Shown in pieces: positions 16,577 through 23,945 of a stretch of 64,000 nt of DNA. The notes under the pieces are model-generated. The model did not search any database. It saw only the letters and a program-made list of their open reading frames with translations, and was not told the origin of the DNA. Made by a program: the position numbers and the translations under genes. Positions within the stretch are counted from its first letter, which is position 1; each line of letters starts with the position of its first letter. Location: positions 62,001-126,000 of the forward strand of contig CAYPJU010000007.1 in the NCBI GenBank assembly GCA_964411125.1, read 5' to 3'. The DNA comes from JBFIHF01 sp964411125. GTDB taxonomy: Bacteria > Myxococcota_A > Bradymonadia > Bradymonadales > Bradymonadaceae.

Positions 16577-17272
16577 TCAGCGTCCGCCGAACCAGCTTCC
16601 GTAGGCTTCGTCGCGAGACATTCCCCGCGCTTCGGGCCCGAGGCCAGCGCGTTTGCGGGCGTCGAGGAGGGGCTGAATCGTCGCCCAGTCGAGGTACTGC
16701 GGCGTCCCGATCTGTCGCGCACGCCGTTCGATCTCGGCGAGGTGTTCGCAATACTCCAGGCGAAGGAACGCCTGCTCGAGGTCGGTGCCGTACGCGAAGA
16801 CGCCGTGGTTCTGCAAAATGAGGACGTCGAAGACCGGCAGGAACCGGTCGAGATTGGAGGTAGACTCGGGCGAGCCCGGAACAGCAAACGGCACGAGCGG
16901 AACGACCGGACCGAGGCTGACGACCGACTCCGCGATCATCGGGCGTTCGAGCCCCTCGCCGATCACCGACTTCGCCGTCGCGCTGGGCGGGTGGGCGTGC
17001 ACCACGGCGTTCACGTCCGGCCGGCGCGCGAAGATGTGCGAATGAATGGCGAATTCGCTGAACCGGCGGCGAAAGCCACGAACGACGTTGCCCTCCGAAT
17101 CGACTACGACGAGGTCACGTTCTTCGATGTCCGCCTTCGAAAACGAAGTCGGCGTGATGAGGTACTGATTGGGGCCGAGGCGGACCGACAGGTTCCCCTC
17201 GTGGTTGGCGACCCAGCCCTTTTCGTAGACGAGGCGGCTGTAGTGGAGAATGGTTTCGCGCTTGTCGCGCAT
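16577..17272 (-). CDS. Class II aldolase/adducin-family zinc aldolase, BMC-linked
   Basis: A 231-residue cytoplasmic protein of the L-fuculose/L-rhamnulose-phosphate aldolase family. Phosphate-binding motif NHEGNLSVR (about 24-31), catalytic Glu in RRFSEFAIH (E73), zinc ligands HAH (H92, H94) and the third ligand in LQNHGVF (H156) are all present, at nearly the numbering of E. coli FucA. A C-terminal extension after the core (about 188-231, including the amphipathic WATIQPLLDARKRAGLG) could be an encapsulation-type tail, an inference. The ATG at 17272 overlaps the upstream BMC vertex-protein stop by one base (TGATG); a GTG at 17275 is the alternative. Coupling to two EutN/CcmL genes suggests it works in a microcompartment on a sugar phosphate. 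The exact substrate is unknown. Confidence 0.9.
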   Translation of the reverse strand: MRDKRETILHYSRLVYEKGWVANHEGNLSVRLGPNQYLITPTSFSKADIEERDLVVVDSEGNVVRGFRRRFSEFAIHSHIFARRPDVNAVVHAHPPSATAKSVIGEGLERPMIAESVVSLGPVVPLVPFAVPGSPESTSNLDRFLPVFDVLILQNHGVFAYGTDLEQAFLRLEYCEHLAEIERRARQIGTPQYLDWATIQPLLDARKRAGLGPEARGMSRDEAYGSWFGGR

Positions 17273-17541
17273 CACGATTCACTGACCGAGTCGATGATAC
17301 CCACGATGATCGAGCGGATCGGCAGCTTCTTCGCACCGAACAACTGCCGAACGCCGTTCCCTTCTTGCATCACGAGCACCAGGTCGCCCTCCCCTGCCTG
17401 GACCCGGTCGACGGCGAGAAACTCCTCGGCGGTCTCGCTCAGGTCGGGCTCGAGTCGTTGAACGGCGAGGAGTCGCAAACCCTCGTACGAAGGATGCTTG
17501 ACGGTCGACACTACCGGCGCCAGGACGCGACAGATCTTCAT
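17272..17541 (-). CDS. EutN/CcmL-family BMC pentamer (vertex) protein, 89 aa
   Basis: A single EutN/CcmL domain covering the whole chain: N-terminal strand MKICRVLAPVVST, core LLAVQRLE... and FLAVDRVQAGEGDLVLVM, C-terminal strand PIRSIIVGIID. This family forms the pentamers that close the vertices of bacterial microcompartment shells. The length fits the usual 80-100. The ATG (17541-17539) overlaps the stop of the other pentamer gene (ATGA), and its stop overlaps the aldolase start, so all three proteins are made from one coupled message. No hexamer (BMC-H) or trimer (BMC-T) gene lies in the window. Confidence 0.9.
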   Translation of the reverse strand: MKICRVLAPVVSTVKHPSYEGLRLLAVQRLEPDLSETAEEFLAVDRVQAGEGDLVLVMQEGNGVRQLFGAKKLPIRSIIVGIIDSVSES

Positions 17542-17840
17542 CCTTCACCTCGGTCGTCGTAGGCTCCGACCGCGTTGCGGTCGCCGACGGAGTCGACGTG
17601 GCCCACGACGCAAGCGTCGACGGGGACGAAAGAATTCTCGAGTCCCATGGAGGCTTCGCGGCTGTTGACGTAGTACACGACGTCGCCGGGACCGCTCTGG
17701 ACCGCGTCGGCCGCCACGATGGTGGAGCCCTTGGCGCTCAACTTCGTGTCGAGAGGCTGCAAGACGACCAACCGCACCGCTTCCAGCCCTTCGTAGACCG
17801 TCGATGCGACCACCGTGCCTGTGACTCGGGCTAGATTCAT
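17538..17840 (-). CDS. EutN/CcmL-family BMC pentamer (vertex) protein, 100 aa
   Basis: Second pentamer-type protein, diverged from its neighbour: MNLARVTGTVVAS, LVVLQPLD, IVAADAVQSGPGDVVYYV and PVDACVVGHVDSV are the classic EutN/CcmL blocks. A short acidic tail follows. First gene of the BMC cassette. It starts 95 nt after the DUF2723 stop on the same strand. No strong ribosome binding site is visible ahead of the ATG (CGGTAGTCCG). Having two non-identical pentamers is common in real BMC loci and argues against a random hit. Confidence 0.9.
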   Translation of the reverse strand: MNLARVTGTVVASTVYEGLEAVRLVVLQPLDTKLSAKGSTIVAADAVQSGPGDVVYYVNSREASMGLENSFVPVDACVVGHVDSVGDRNAVGAYDDRGEG

Positions 17841-17935
17841 CGGACTACCGTACGATCCAGGTGACGAGCGTGGAGAGTAAAGCAGGGTCGGTCTTCAGCC
17901 AAGCCCAATACGGACGTAACGACCGCGGGCTCTCC

Positions 17936-19675
17936 TCACAGGTCGGGATACTTCTCCAACATCTCGCGCGCCTCTGCGACGCACGGATCGTTCGCCTCTT
18001 CGCAGCGCTCGGCGAGCGTCCGCCAGACGTCGAAGTACGAGCTGTAGACCGACCAACCCCACCGATTCACTTCGTAGCGCGGAGGGGGGCTGCGGTGTTC
18101 GAACTTCGAGTAAACCTCGAGGTTCTTCCGGACGATTTCGGAGGGCTTCCCCCCGATGTCGTCATCGCGGAGCAGGCGGTGCCCGACGCCGTAGGGCTCG
18201 CGCTGGTACTCGGCGAGGATTTCGGGAGCGGTATCGCCGGTGACCAACACTGGTCGGCCGGAGGCGAGAAACACCTCGAGCACCCCCCTGAGATCCACCT
18301 TTCGCCTGCCGTCGGGCAGCGTCTGCGGCATCGGGACGTCGAGCCCGGTCTCCTCTCGCAGGCGGTCGACGTACCACGGCATCCCGAGCATCACCGCGGT
18401 CACGTAAGTGACGTCGGGGCGGTTCCCGAGGACGTCCTGGTAGTACAGCATCCCGAACTGGCGGTGGTCCCCTTGCGACACGACGATCGCTTCGGCGGGC
18501 GCCGATTCGAGGGCGTTGACGATCCAGTCGTCGATGCTCGAATCGTACATTCGAGTTCGCAGGAAGCCGAACACCAGCATCACCGCCAGAAACGAGACGG
18601 TGACCGATACGGTCACGCGCCGGTCGAGGTCTTCGAACCGCTGGAGCGCCGCCGCGATCAGAGGCCCCATCACGAGCGCGGGCAGCACGTGGAATCGCTT
18701 CACGACCTCGTAGAAGGGTCCGTCCGGACTGACGTTGAAGAGCGCGATGAAGAGTGGACCAGCGACGATCCAGGTCACGATGAAGAGCACCTCGGGCCGA
18801 TCGCGCAGTGGGACAGGCTCCTTGCCGGGATCGGTGGCCAATATCCGAGCCGCGCCGAGCACGCCGAGGCAGAACCCGAGCACCGCGAAGTCGAGGACAC
18901 TCTCGGTGACGAAGAATGCCCACTGCTCGCCGAGTGACGACTCACCCTGAGCTCCGAGCTTCGTCGTGCCGTATTCGCGCCGCAGGAAATGGTCGAGCAG
19001 ATCACCGAGTCCGTCGATCGCGCCCCACGATACGGCCTCGGGGGCGATGAGGAGGTAGCCGTAGACCGAGAGACCCGCCGCGAGCGACGCAGCCCCGGCC
19101 AGGAGTGGAACGGCGATGCGCTCCGACTCTTTCGTCGCGAGGTAGACACCGTACAGCCCGATCGGCGCGAGCAGGACGATGCTGTGATGTGCGCCGATCG
19201 CGAGCCCGGCGAGGATCCCGAGCGCGACCGCCCGACGGATGGCACGTAGCGGGCCCGCCGGCGCAGAGAAGAGCAGAATCGCCGCGGCGAAGAGGTTGTT
19301 GAAGGCGAACGCCTCGGGGTGCGTATGGACCAGCCATACCTGGCTGTTGAGGCCCACGATGGTAGCCGCGATCGCCGACGCACCGACGCCGAAACCCCAG
19401 GCGACCGACGCGCGAAACAGCAGCGCGATCGCCGTCGCCCCCACGAGAGCCGTCACGAGGCTCGCCAACAACGGCGGATCGATCGGGATCCACGCCAGCG
19501 CGCGCAGGGTGAGGACGACGGTGGGGTAACCCGGAGGATGAGCGACGCCGCCGAGCTGCTGCAGAGCGACGAACTCGGGGGAGTCGGTGTGAGCGAGCCA
19601 CCGTGAGGCGGTCGCGGCGTAGAGGACCAGGTGCGCAACGAAGAGCGTCGCTGTGGCTCGAGTTGCGGTCGTCAC
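17936..19675 (-). CDS. DUF2723 membrane protein (PMT-like glycosyltransferase)
   Basis: 579 residues with roughly ten transmembrane helices in the first 370, then a soluble C-terminal domain of about 200. The N-terminal signature is that of DUF2723/GT-C proteins: HTDSPEF (about 29-35), where the acid residues are expected on the first periplasmic loop, and LGGVAHPPGYP (about 41-51). These enzymes are predicted to transfer sugars from lipid carriers; substrate unknown. The GTG start at 19675 has GAGG upstream. It begins only 25 nt beyond the tRNA-Ala terminator, which leaves no room for an ordinary promoter. The BMC cassette follows 95 nt downstream on the same strand. Confidence 0.82.
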   Translation of the reverse strand: MTTATRATATLFVAHLVLYAATASRWLAHTDSPEFVALQQLGGVAHPPGYPTVVLTLRALAWIPIDPPLLASLVTALVGATAIALLFRASVAWGFGVGASAIAATIVGLNSQVWLVHTHPEAFAFNNLFAAAILLFSAPAGPLRAIRRAVALGILAGLAIGAHHSIVLLAPIGLYGVYLATKESERIAVPLLAGAASLAAGLSVYGYLLIAPEAVSWGAIDGLGDLLDHFLRREYGTTKLGAQGESSLGEQWAFFVTESVLDFAVLGFCLGVLGAARILATDPGKEPVPLRDRPEVLFIVTWIVAGPLFIALFNVSPDGPFYEVVKRFHVLPALVMGPLIAAALQRFEDLDRRVTVSVTVSFLAVMLVFGFLRTRMYDSSIDDWIVNALESAPAEAIVVSQGDHRQFGMLYYQDVLGNRPDVTYVTAVMLGMPWYVDRLREETGLDVPMPQTLPDGRRKVDLRGVLEVFLASGRPVLVTGDTAPEILAEYQREPYGVGHRLLRDDDIGGKPSEIVRKNLEVYSKFEHRSPPPRYEVNRWGWSVYSSYFDVWRTLAERCEEANDPCVAEAREMLEKYPDL

Positions 19676-19700
19676 GTGGTCCTCGCAGAGGAGCGGGCAA

Positions 19701-19728
19701 AGAAAAACCCCAACCGTGCGGTTGGGGT
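19701..19728 (-). terminator. Rho-independent terminator after the tRNA pair
   Basis: Read on the minus strand, ACCCCAACCG-cac-CGGTTGGGGT-type stem with T-run TTTTTCTTT directly after it, 4 nt beyond the 3' end of tRNA-Ala. This is the best intrinsic terminator in the window. Confidence 0.88.
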
Positions 19729-19731
19729 CGA

Positions 19732-19804
19732 TGGAGCGTATCGGGATCGAACCGATGACCTACGGCTTGCAAAGCCGTCGCTCTCCCAGCTGAGCTAACG
19801 CCCC
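19732..19804 (-). tRNA. tRNA-Ala (anticodon TGC)
   Basis: 73 nt, minus strand. The acceptor stem GGGGCGT pairs with ACGCTCC (one G-U), discriminator A. The D arm has AGCTCAGCTGGGAGAGC. The anticodon loop is CTTTGCAAG with TGC, and the T arm has GGTTCGATCC. The CCA end is not encoded. It lies 58 nt downstream of tRNA-Ile and 3 nt before the terminator stem. Confidence 0.95.
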
Positions 19805-19862
19805 AGGAGAAGCCTCATTCGTCTTCTCGGGCCCTCTTTCGAGGTGGCTCTGTTCGAACCAG

Positions 19863-19936
<74 letters not shown>

Positions 19937-19995
19937 ATGTGTTGCTTCTTCCCCCGGCGCGCGTCGTTCAGTGACTTCCCGAACCGAGGGCGCGA

Positions 19996-20024
19996 AGACT
20001 ATGGGTACAAACGACCCCCGTCAA
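19996..20024 (-). promoter_or_regulatory. Sigma70 promoter of the tRNA-Ile/tRNA-Ala operon
   Basis: On the minus strand TTGACG (20024-20019), 17-nt spacer, TAGTCT (20001-19996), followed by a GC-rich discriminator (TCGCGCCC). Transcription would start about 50 nt before tRNA-Ile. Spacing and GC-rich discriminator are typical of stable-RNA promoters. Confidence 0.6.
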
Positions 20025-20045
20025 CACAAAATTCCACCGCGGATC

Positions 20046-20076
20046 CCTCCTCCGCGTCCGCGACGCTCGGAGGAGG
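20046..20076. repeat. Inverted repeat in the tRNA/secreted-protein gap
   Basis: CCTCCTCCG (20046-20054) and CGGAGGAGG (20068-20076) form a 9-bp perfect stem with a 13-nt loop. It lies upstream of the tRNA promoter and 140 nt before the plus-strand secreted protein. Role unknown; nothing else is seen in 20077-20218 beyond an AGGAG ribosome binding site. Confidence 0.4.
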
Positions 20077-20218
20077 CGGAGCGCGCGTAGCCGCCCGTCT
20101 TTACATACGCAGGGACCCTCCCTACGATTCGCTTCGCTTTCGAACGGTTCGTGAGGGATTACTCGACCGCATTCACGGCGTTAGCGTTCTAGGGGTCGAC
20201 CCGTTTTCAGGAGCAGAA

Positions 20219-21316
20219 GTGAAGCGACTACTTTCGACTTTGTTGATCGTGCTGGCCATCGGCGCCTTCGCCCCGCCGGCGTTCGCCGACTCGGCGGCGC
20301 TCGTTCGCTACCTGCCAAAAGAAACCCGGGTCATCGCTGGCCTCGAGGTCGCGTCGATGAAAGACAGCTTCGTGTTCACCGAAGCGCTGACGATGATGCG
20401 AGGCGAAGCGAAGGCGAACACGATCATCGGGTTCGTCCTCAACTCGGAGGCGATCGGGTTCGAAAAGAACGTCACGTCGATGGTCGCCGCGTTCGAGCGT
20501 CCGATGGTCAGCCTCGGCGGAACGCCGCCTCCCGGCGCCGTGATTCTGCAGGGGACCCTCGACGAGGCGAAGATCTTCGCCGACGCCCGGAAAGCCTTCC
20601 CGAAGCTGGAGTTCGTCACCCGCGGCACCACGAAAGTGCTCGCCGGGTCCGGGATGGAGCTCGGCTTTCTGAACTCGAACACGCTCGTCATCTCCGACAA
20701 GGGGAAGTTCGCCGACACGATCTGGGCCGCGGTGGGGGACAAGAATGTCTCCGCCTTGAGCAACAGCCACACCACCGGCCTTCGTAAGCTGGTGGACACC
20801 TCCAGGGGCCTGTGGGTCACGATGGATACACGCGGGGTGAAGCCGTCGGCCGAGGCCGAAGCCGCCGCGAAGCAGGCGATGAAACAGGCCTCCAAGGAGA
20901 AGGGAGAGGAGGCACCGAAGCTCGACAAACCACCCGAGGTCGACGGCATCGCCCTCTCCCTCTCTCTCGTCGAAGGGCTCGCGCTCGACTTCAAGACGAA
21001 GTTCAAGAGCGGCAGCGAGGCGGAGAAAGCTCGCAAAGAGCTTCAGGGGCTGCGCGACAAACAGGGGAACGAGAAAATGGTCGAGATGGTGGGCGCGAAG
21101 CCGCTCGTGGACAACCTCAAACTCGAGGTGATCAATAGCCGCATCCTCTCGCTCACCACGAAGATGACCACTGACGAGCTGCTGAAGATGCTCAAGCGCG
21201 TCGAATCGCTGGCGAAAGACCCGCCGAAGCTGGACAAGCCGGGCGAGAAAGGCGAGAACGCCGCGGACGGCGCCGCGCCGCCGACCGGACAGGGTGCCGA
21301 CGCGGATTTCAACTGA
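20219..21316 (+). CDS. Secreted protein of unknown function
   Basis: 365 residues from a GTG start with CAGGAG 6 nt upstream. The N-terminus MKRLLSTLLIVLAIGAFAPPAFA is a clear Sec signal peptide with a type I cleavage site (AFA-D). The mature part begins AALVRYLPKETRVIAGLEV and shows alternating strands and helices, a Lys/Glu-rich helical segment (about 215-245) and a low-complexity tail. No catalytic motif is recognised. It starts a plus-strand pair with the SppA fusion gene, 30 nt apart, so an envelope role alongside that peptidase is plausible but unproven. Confidence 0.8.
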   Translation: MKRLLSTLLIVLAIGAFAPPAFADSAALVRYLPKETRVIAGLEVASMKDSFVFTEALTMMRGEAKANTIIGFVLNSEAIGFEKNVTSMVAAFERPMVSLGGTPPPGAVILQGTLDEAKIFADARKAFPKLEFVTRGTTKVLAGSGMELGFLNSNTLVISDKGKFADTIWAAVGDKNVSALSNSHTTGLRKLVDTSRGLWVTMDTRGVKPSAEAEAAAKQAMKQASKEKGEEAPKLDKPPEVDGIALSLSLVEGLALDFKTKFKSGSEAEKARKELQGLRDKQGNEKMVEMVGAKPLVDNLKLEVINSRILSLTTKMTTDELLKMLKRVESLAKDPPKLDKPGEKGENAADGAAPPTGQGADADFN

Positions 21317-21346
21317 CCCCTCCCCTCCTCCCACATCACTGCGACC

Positions 21347-23902
21347 ATGCGAACTCGCCGCCTGCTGTGCACCGGGGCTCTGACCCTTCTCACGCTGCTT
21401 CCGCTCTCCGCGAGCGCCCAGCAGGTCACCCCGACAGACGGCATTCGCCTGCCCGATGCCTCGGTCGCCACCCAGAGTGATGCCGCCGCACTCGAGGTGA
21501 ATCCTGCAGGGTTGGGGTTCATGAAAGGTGCGGAGTTCGGCTACGGATTCAACCTCGCGACGGAAGACCTGCGAGGGGTGGCCGACGAAGCCCAGTCGTA
21601 CTTCCTCGCCGGGGGACTCGGCGGTCTCGGAATCGGTCTGGCCGCGCAGTGGCTGCAGAAGCCCGAGCTCGGAGCAGATCTACAGAGCTACCGAAAGTTC
21701 ACGATCGCATCGGGTGCCGGCTTCGGGAACCTGGGAGTCGGTGTCGGGCTCAACTTTCTGGGGTCGAGCGACGACGAGCGGCTCGACGGGCTGGTGGGTG
21801 TAGACGCGGGCCTGCAGTTCCGGGCGTCCGAGCACCTCGGCTTCGGCTTGATGCTGCGGGATGCGAACACCCCCTTCGTCCGGGAGGATTTCGCGCTCCC
21901 CGTCAGGCTCGATTTCGGCGTGGCTCTCCGATTCTGGGACGGCCGGATCGTCTTCGAGCAAGGGGCGAACCTCAACCTGCGCGACACGTACGTCGCGCTC
22001 GTCCCACGGCTTTCCGTCGAGGCGATCGACGGCTTCCGTATCTTCGGGCGGGCCGAATTCGGGGCGGTCGTGACGCGGCAATCGGTCCGCTCCTCCTGGG
22101 ATGGCCTGTTTGCCGGACTCGAGCTGAGCCTCGGCTCGCTCGGGGCCCAGTACGCCGCCAGAACTCAACGCTTCGACCCGAACGAGAGCCCGCGGTTCTC
22201 GGGGATTTCCGCCTACCACTGGATCAGCCCGGGTAAGAAGGCCCCGCTCGTCGATCCGACGGGCCGCTGGATCATGCTCGCGATGGACGCCCCGGTGGCG
22301 GAGGAGCCGGCGTCGAGCCTCTTCGGCACCAGCACCCGCAGCTTCCTCTCGGTCGTGCGCGAGCTCGAAAGGATCGCGGATTCCGACGATGTGACCGGCG
22401 TCGTGCTCACCGTCAACGATTTGGACTACGGGTACTCTCAGGTCTGGGAGCTTCGTCAGTCGATCGCTCGCGTACGCCGCTCCGGGAAAAAGACCGTCGT
22501 CGTCCTCGGCACGAGCTCCCTTCGAGAGTACTACCTCGCCAGTGCGGCCGAGGAGATCTGGTACGTCCCCAGCGACGTCTTCGCCCCGAACGGTATCGGC
22601 TCGCGCTTCATGTCTGTCAGCCGCGCCTTCCGGAAGTTGGGGGTGGAAGCGCAGTTCGTCCGAATCGGAGACTACAAGTCGGCGCCGGAGATGTTCGTCG
22701 CCGACGACGCGACCCCTGCGAACGTCGAGCAGCGCGAGGCGTATATCGAGGCGATGTGGAGCAGAATCATCACCGAGATCGCGAAAGACCGTGGCAAGTC
22801 TCCCGCCGAACTGCGGAAGCTGTTCGAGGAAGCACACTATCCCCCCGACGCCGTGGAAGCGGGCCTGGTCGATCAACTCGTCTACGTCGACGAGGTCGAG
22901 GACAAGCTCCGGGAGATCAGCGGCGGCGTCAACCTCGAGCGCGGGTTCCAACTCGCGAGCTACCCGGATCGTGAATGGGGCCGCGACGACGAGGTCGCGG
23001 TGGTCGCGATCGAAGGCTCGATCATCGGTGGGGTTTCCAACCCGGCTCCCTTCTTCGGCGATGCGGTCGCCGGTGCGGCATCGCTGGAGAAGACCTTCGA
23101 GAGGCTCGAGAAAGACTCGCGCGTTCGCGCCGTCGTGGTCCGAATCGACTCCCCCGGCGGGAGCGCGCTCGCCAGCGACCGCATCTATCGCGCCATGCGA
23201 AACGTCGCGCGCCGAAAGCCCGTCGTCGCCTCCCTGGGGAACGTCGCGGCGAGCGGCGGCTACTACGTGGCCGCCGGTGCCGATCACATCTTCGCCGGCC
23301 CGATCACCACGACGGGATCGATCGGCATCTACGGTGGAAAGGTCAACATAGAGAAGCTCGCCGACCGTCTCGGTGTGGAGACCTCCACCGTGGAACGCGG
23401 CCAGAGAATCTCGTTCACGAACTTCTGGAGCCCCTGGAACGAGGACGAACTGGCGGCCCTGGGCAAGAGCCTCAACTACATGTACCGGCTCTTCTTGACG
23501 CAGGCGGCGTACACCCGCCCCCTGAGCGCCGACGAGCTCGACGAGGTCGCGCGGGGGCGCGTGTGGGTGGGCACCGCGGCGAAGGAGCACCGGCTGGTCG
23601 ACGAACTCGGCGGTCTGATCGCGGCGGTACGAAAGGCGGAATCCCTCGCGGGGATGGAGCCCGGCGAAGCGCGGGTGCGGCAGTACACTTCCGCTTCGAG
23701 CGGCGTCCTCGACGTGGGCCTGTCGGGCCACGTCGCAGATTGGCTGGGACTCGGGGAGAAAGACACCGCCCACCGACTCGTGAACCCCGCCTCGATGGTG
23801 GGGGCCCTGCTGCGAGAACTCGCCTTCGCGTGGTCGATCCCCCTTCTGTACGAGCCGGGCGAAGCGCTCATGCTGCCGTTCGAGTGGTTCGCGGTCGACT
23901 GA
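21347..23902 (+). CDS. SppA-family peptidase with N-terminal barrel-like region
   Basis: 851 residues. A signal peptide (to SASAQ) is followed by about 280 residues that look like an outer-membrane protein of the PorV/UPF0164 kind: 'AALEVNPAGLGFMKGAEFGYGFN' layout, then many Gly-rich amphipathic strands. From about 295 the chain is a double-domain (67K-type) signal peptide peptidase A: VVLTVNDLDYGYSQVWELR, the general-base lysine in GDYKSAPEM (K444) and the nucleophile in NVAASGGYY (S636), with the GSIGIYGGK oligomer motif. SppA normally degrades cleaved signal peptides at the inner membrane. Here the serine-lysine dyad is intact but the attachment domain is different, so location is uncertain. 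Confidence 0.88.
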   Translation: MRTRRLLCTGALTLLTLLPLSASAQQVTPTDGIRLPDASVATQSDAAALEVNPAGLGFMKGAEFGYGFNLATEDLRGVADEAQSYFLAGGLGGLGIGLAAQWLQKPELGADLQSYRKFTIASGAGFGNLGVGVGLNFLGSSDDERLDGLVGVDAGLQFRASEHLGFGLMLRDANTPFVREDFALPVRLDFGVALRFWDGRIVFEQGANLNLRDTYVALVPRLSVEAIDGFRIFGRAEFGAVVTRQSVRSSWDGLFAGLELSLGSLGAQYAARTQRFDPNESPRFSGISAYHWISPGKKAPLVDPTGRWIMLAMDAPVAEEPASSLFGTSTRSFLSVVRELERIADSDDVTGVVLTVNDLDYGYSQVWELRQSIARVRRSGKKTVVVLGTSSLREYYLASAAEEIWYVPSDVFAPNGIGSRFMSVSRAFRKLGVEAQFVRIGDYKSAPEMFVADDATPANVEQREAYIEAMWSRIITEIAKDRGKSPAELRKLFEEAHYPPDAVEAGLVDQLVYVDEVEDKLREISGGVNLERGFQLASYPDREWGRDDEVAVVAIEGSIIGGVSNPAPFFGDAVAGAASLEKTFERLEKDSRVRAVVVRIDSPGGSALASDRIYRAMRNVARRKPVVASLGNVAASGGYYVAAGADHIFAGPITTTGSIGIYGGKVNIEKLADRLGVETSTVERGQRISFTNFWSPWNEDELAALGKSLNYMYRLFLTQAAYTRPLSADELDEVARGRVWVGTAAKEHRLVDELGGLIAAVRKAESLAGMEPGEARVRQYTSASSGVLDVGLSGHVADWLGLGEKDTAHRLVNPASMVGALLRELAFAWSIPLLYEPGEALMLPFEWFAVD

Positions 23903-23912
23903 CCATTCGCGC

Positions 23913-23936
23913 AGCGCGCCGCCGTGGGGGCGCGCT
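23913..23936. terminator. Bidirectional hairpin between convergent genes
   Basis: AGCGCGCC (23913-23920) and GGCGCGCT (23929-23936) form a perfect 8-bp GC-rich stem with an 8-nt loop, centred in the 43-nt gap between the convergent SppA and kinase genes. There is no T-run on either side, so this is a terminator by position rather than by full signature. Confidence 0.45.
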
Positions 23937-23945
23937 CGGGGTGAC

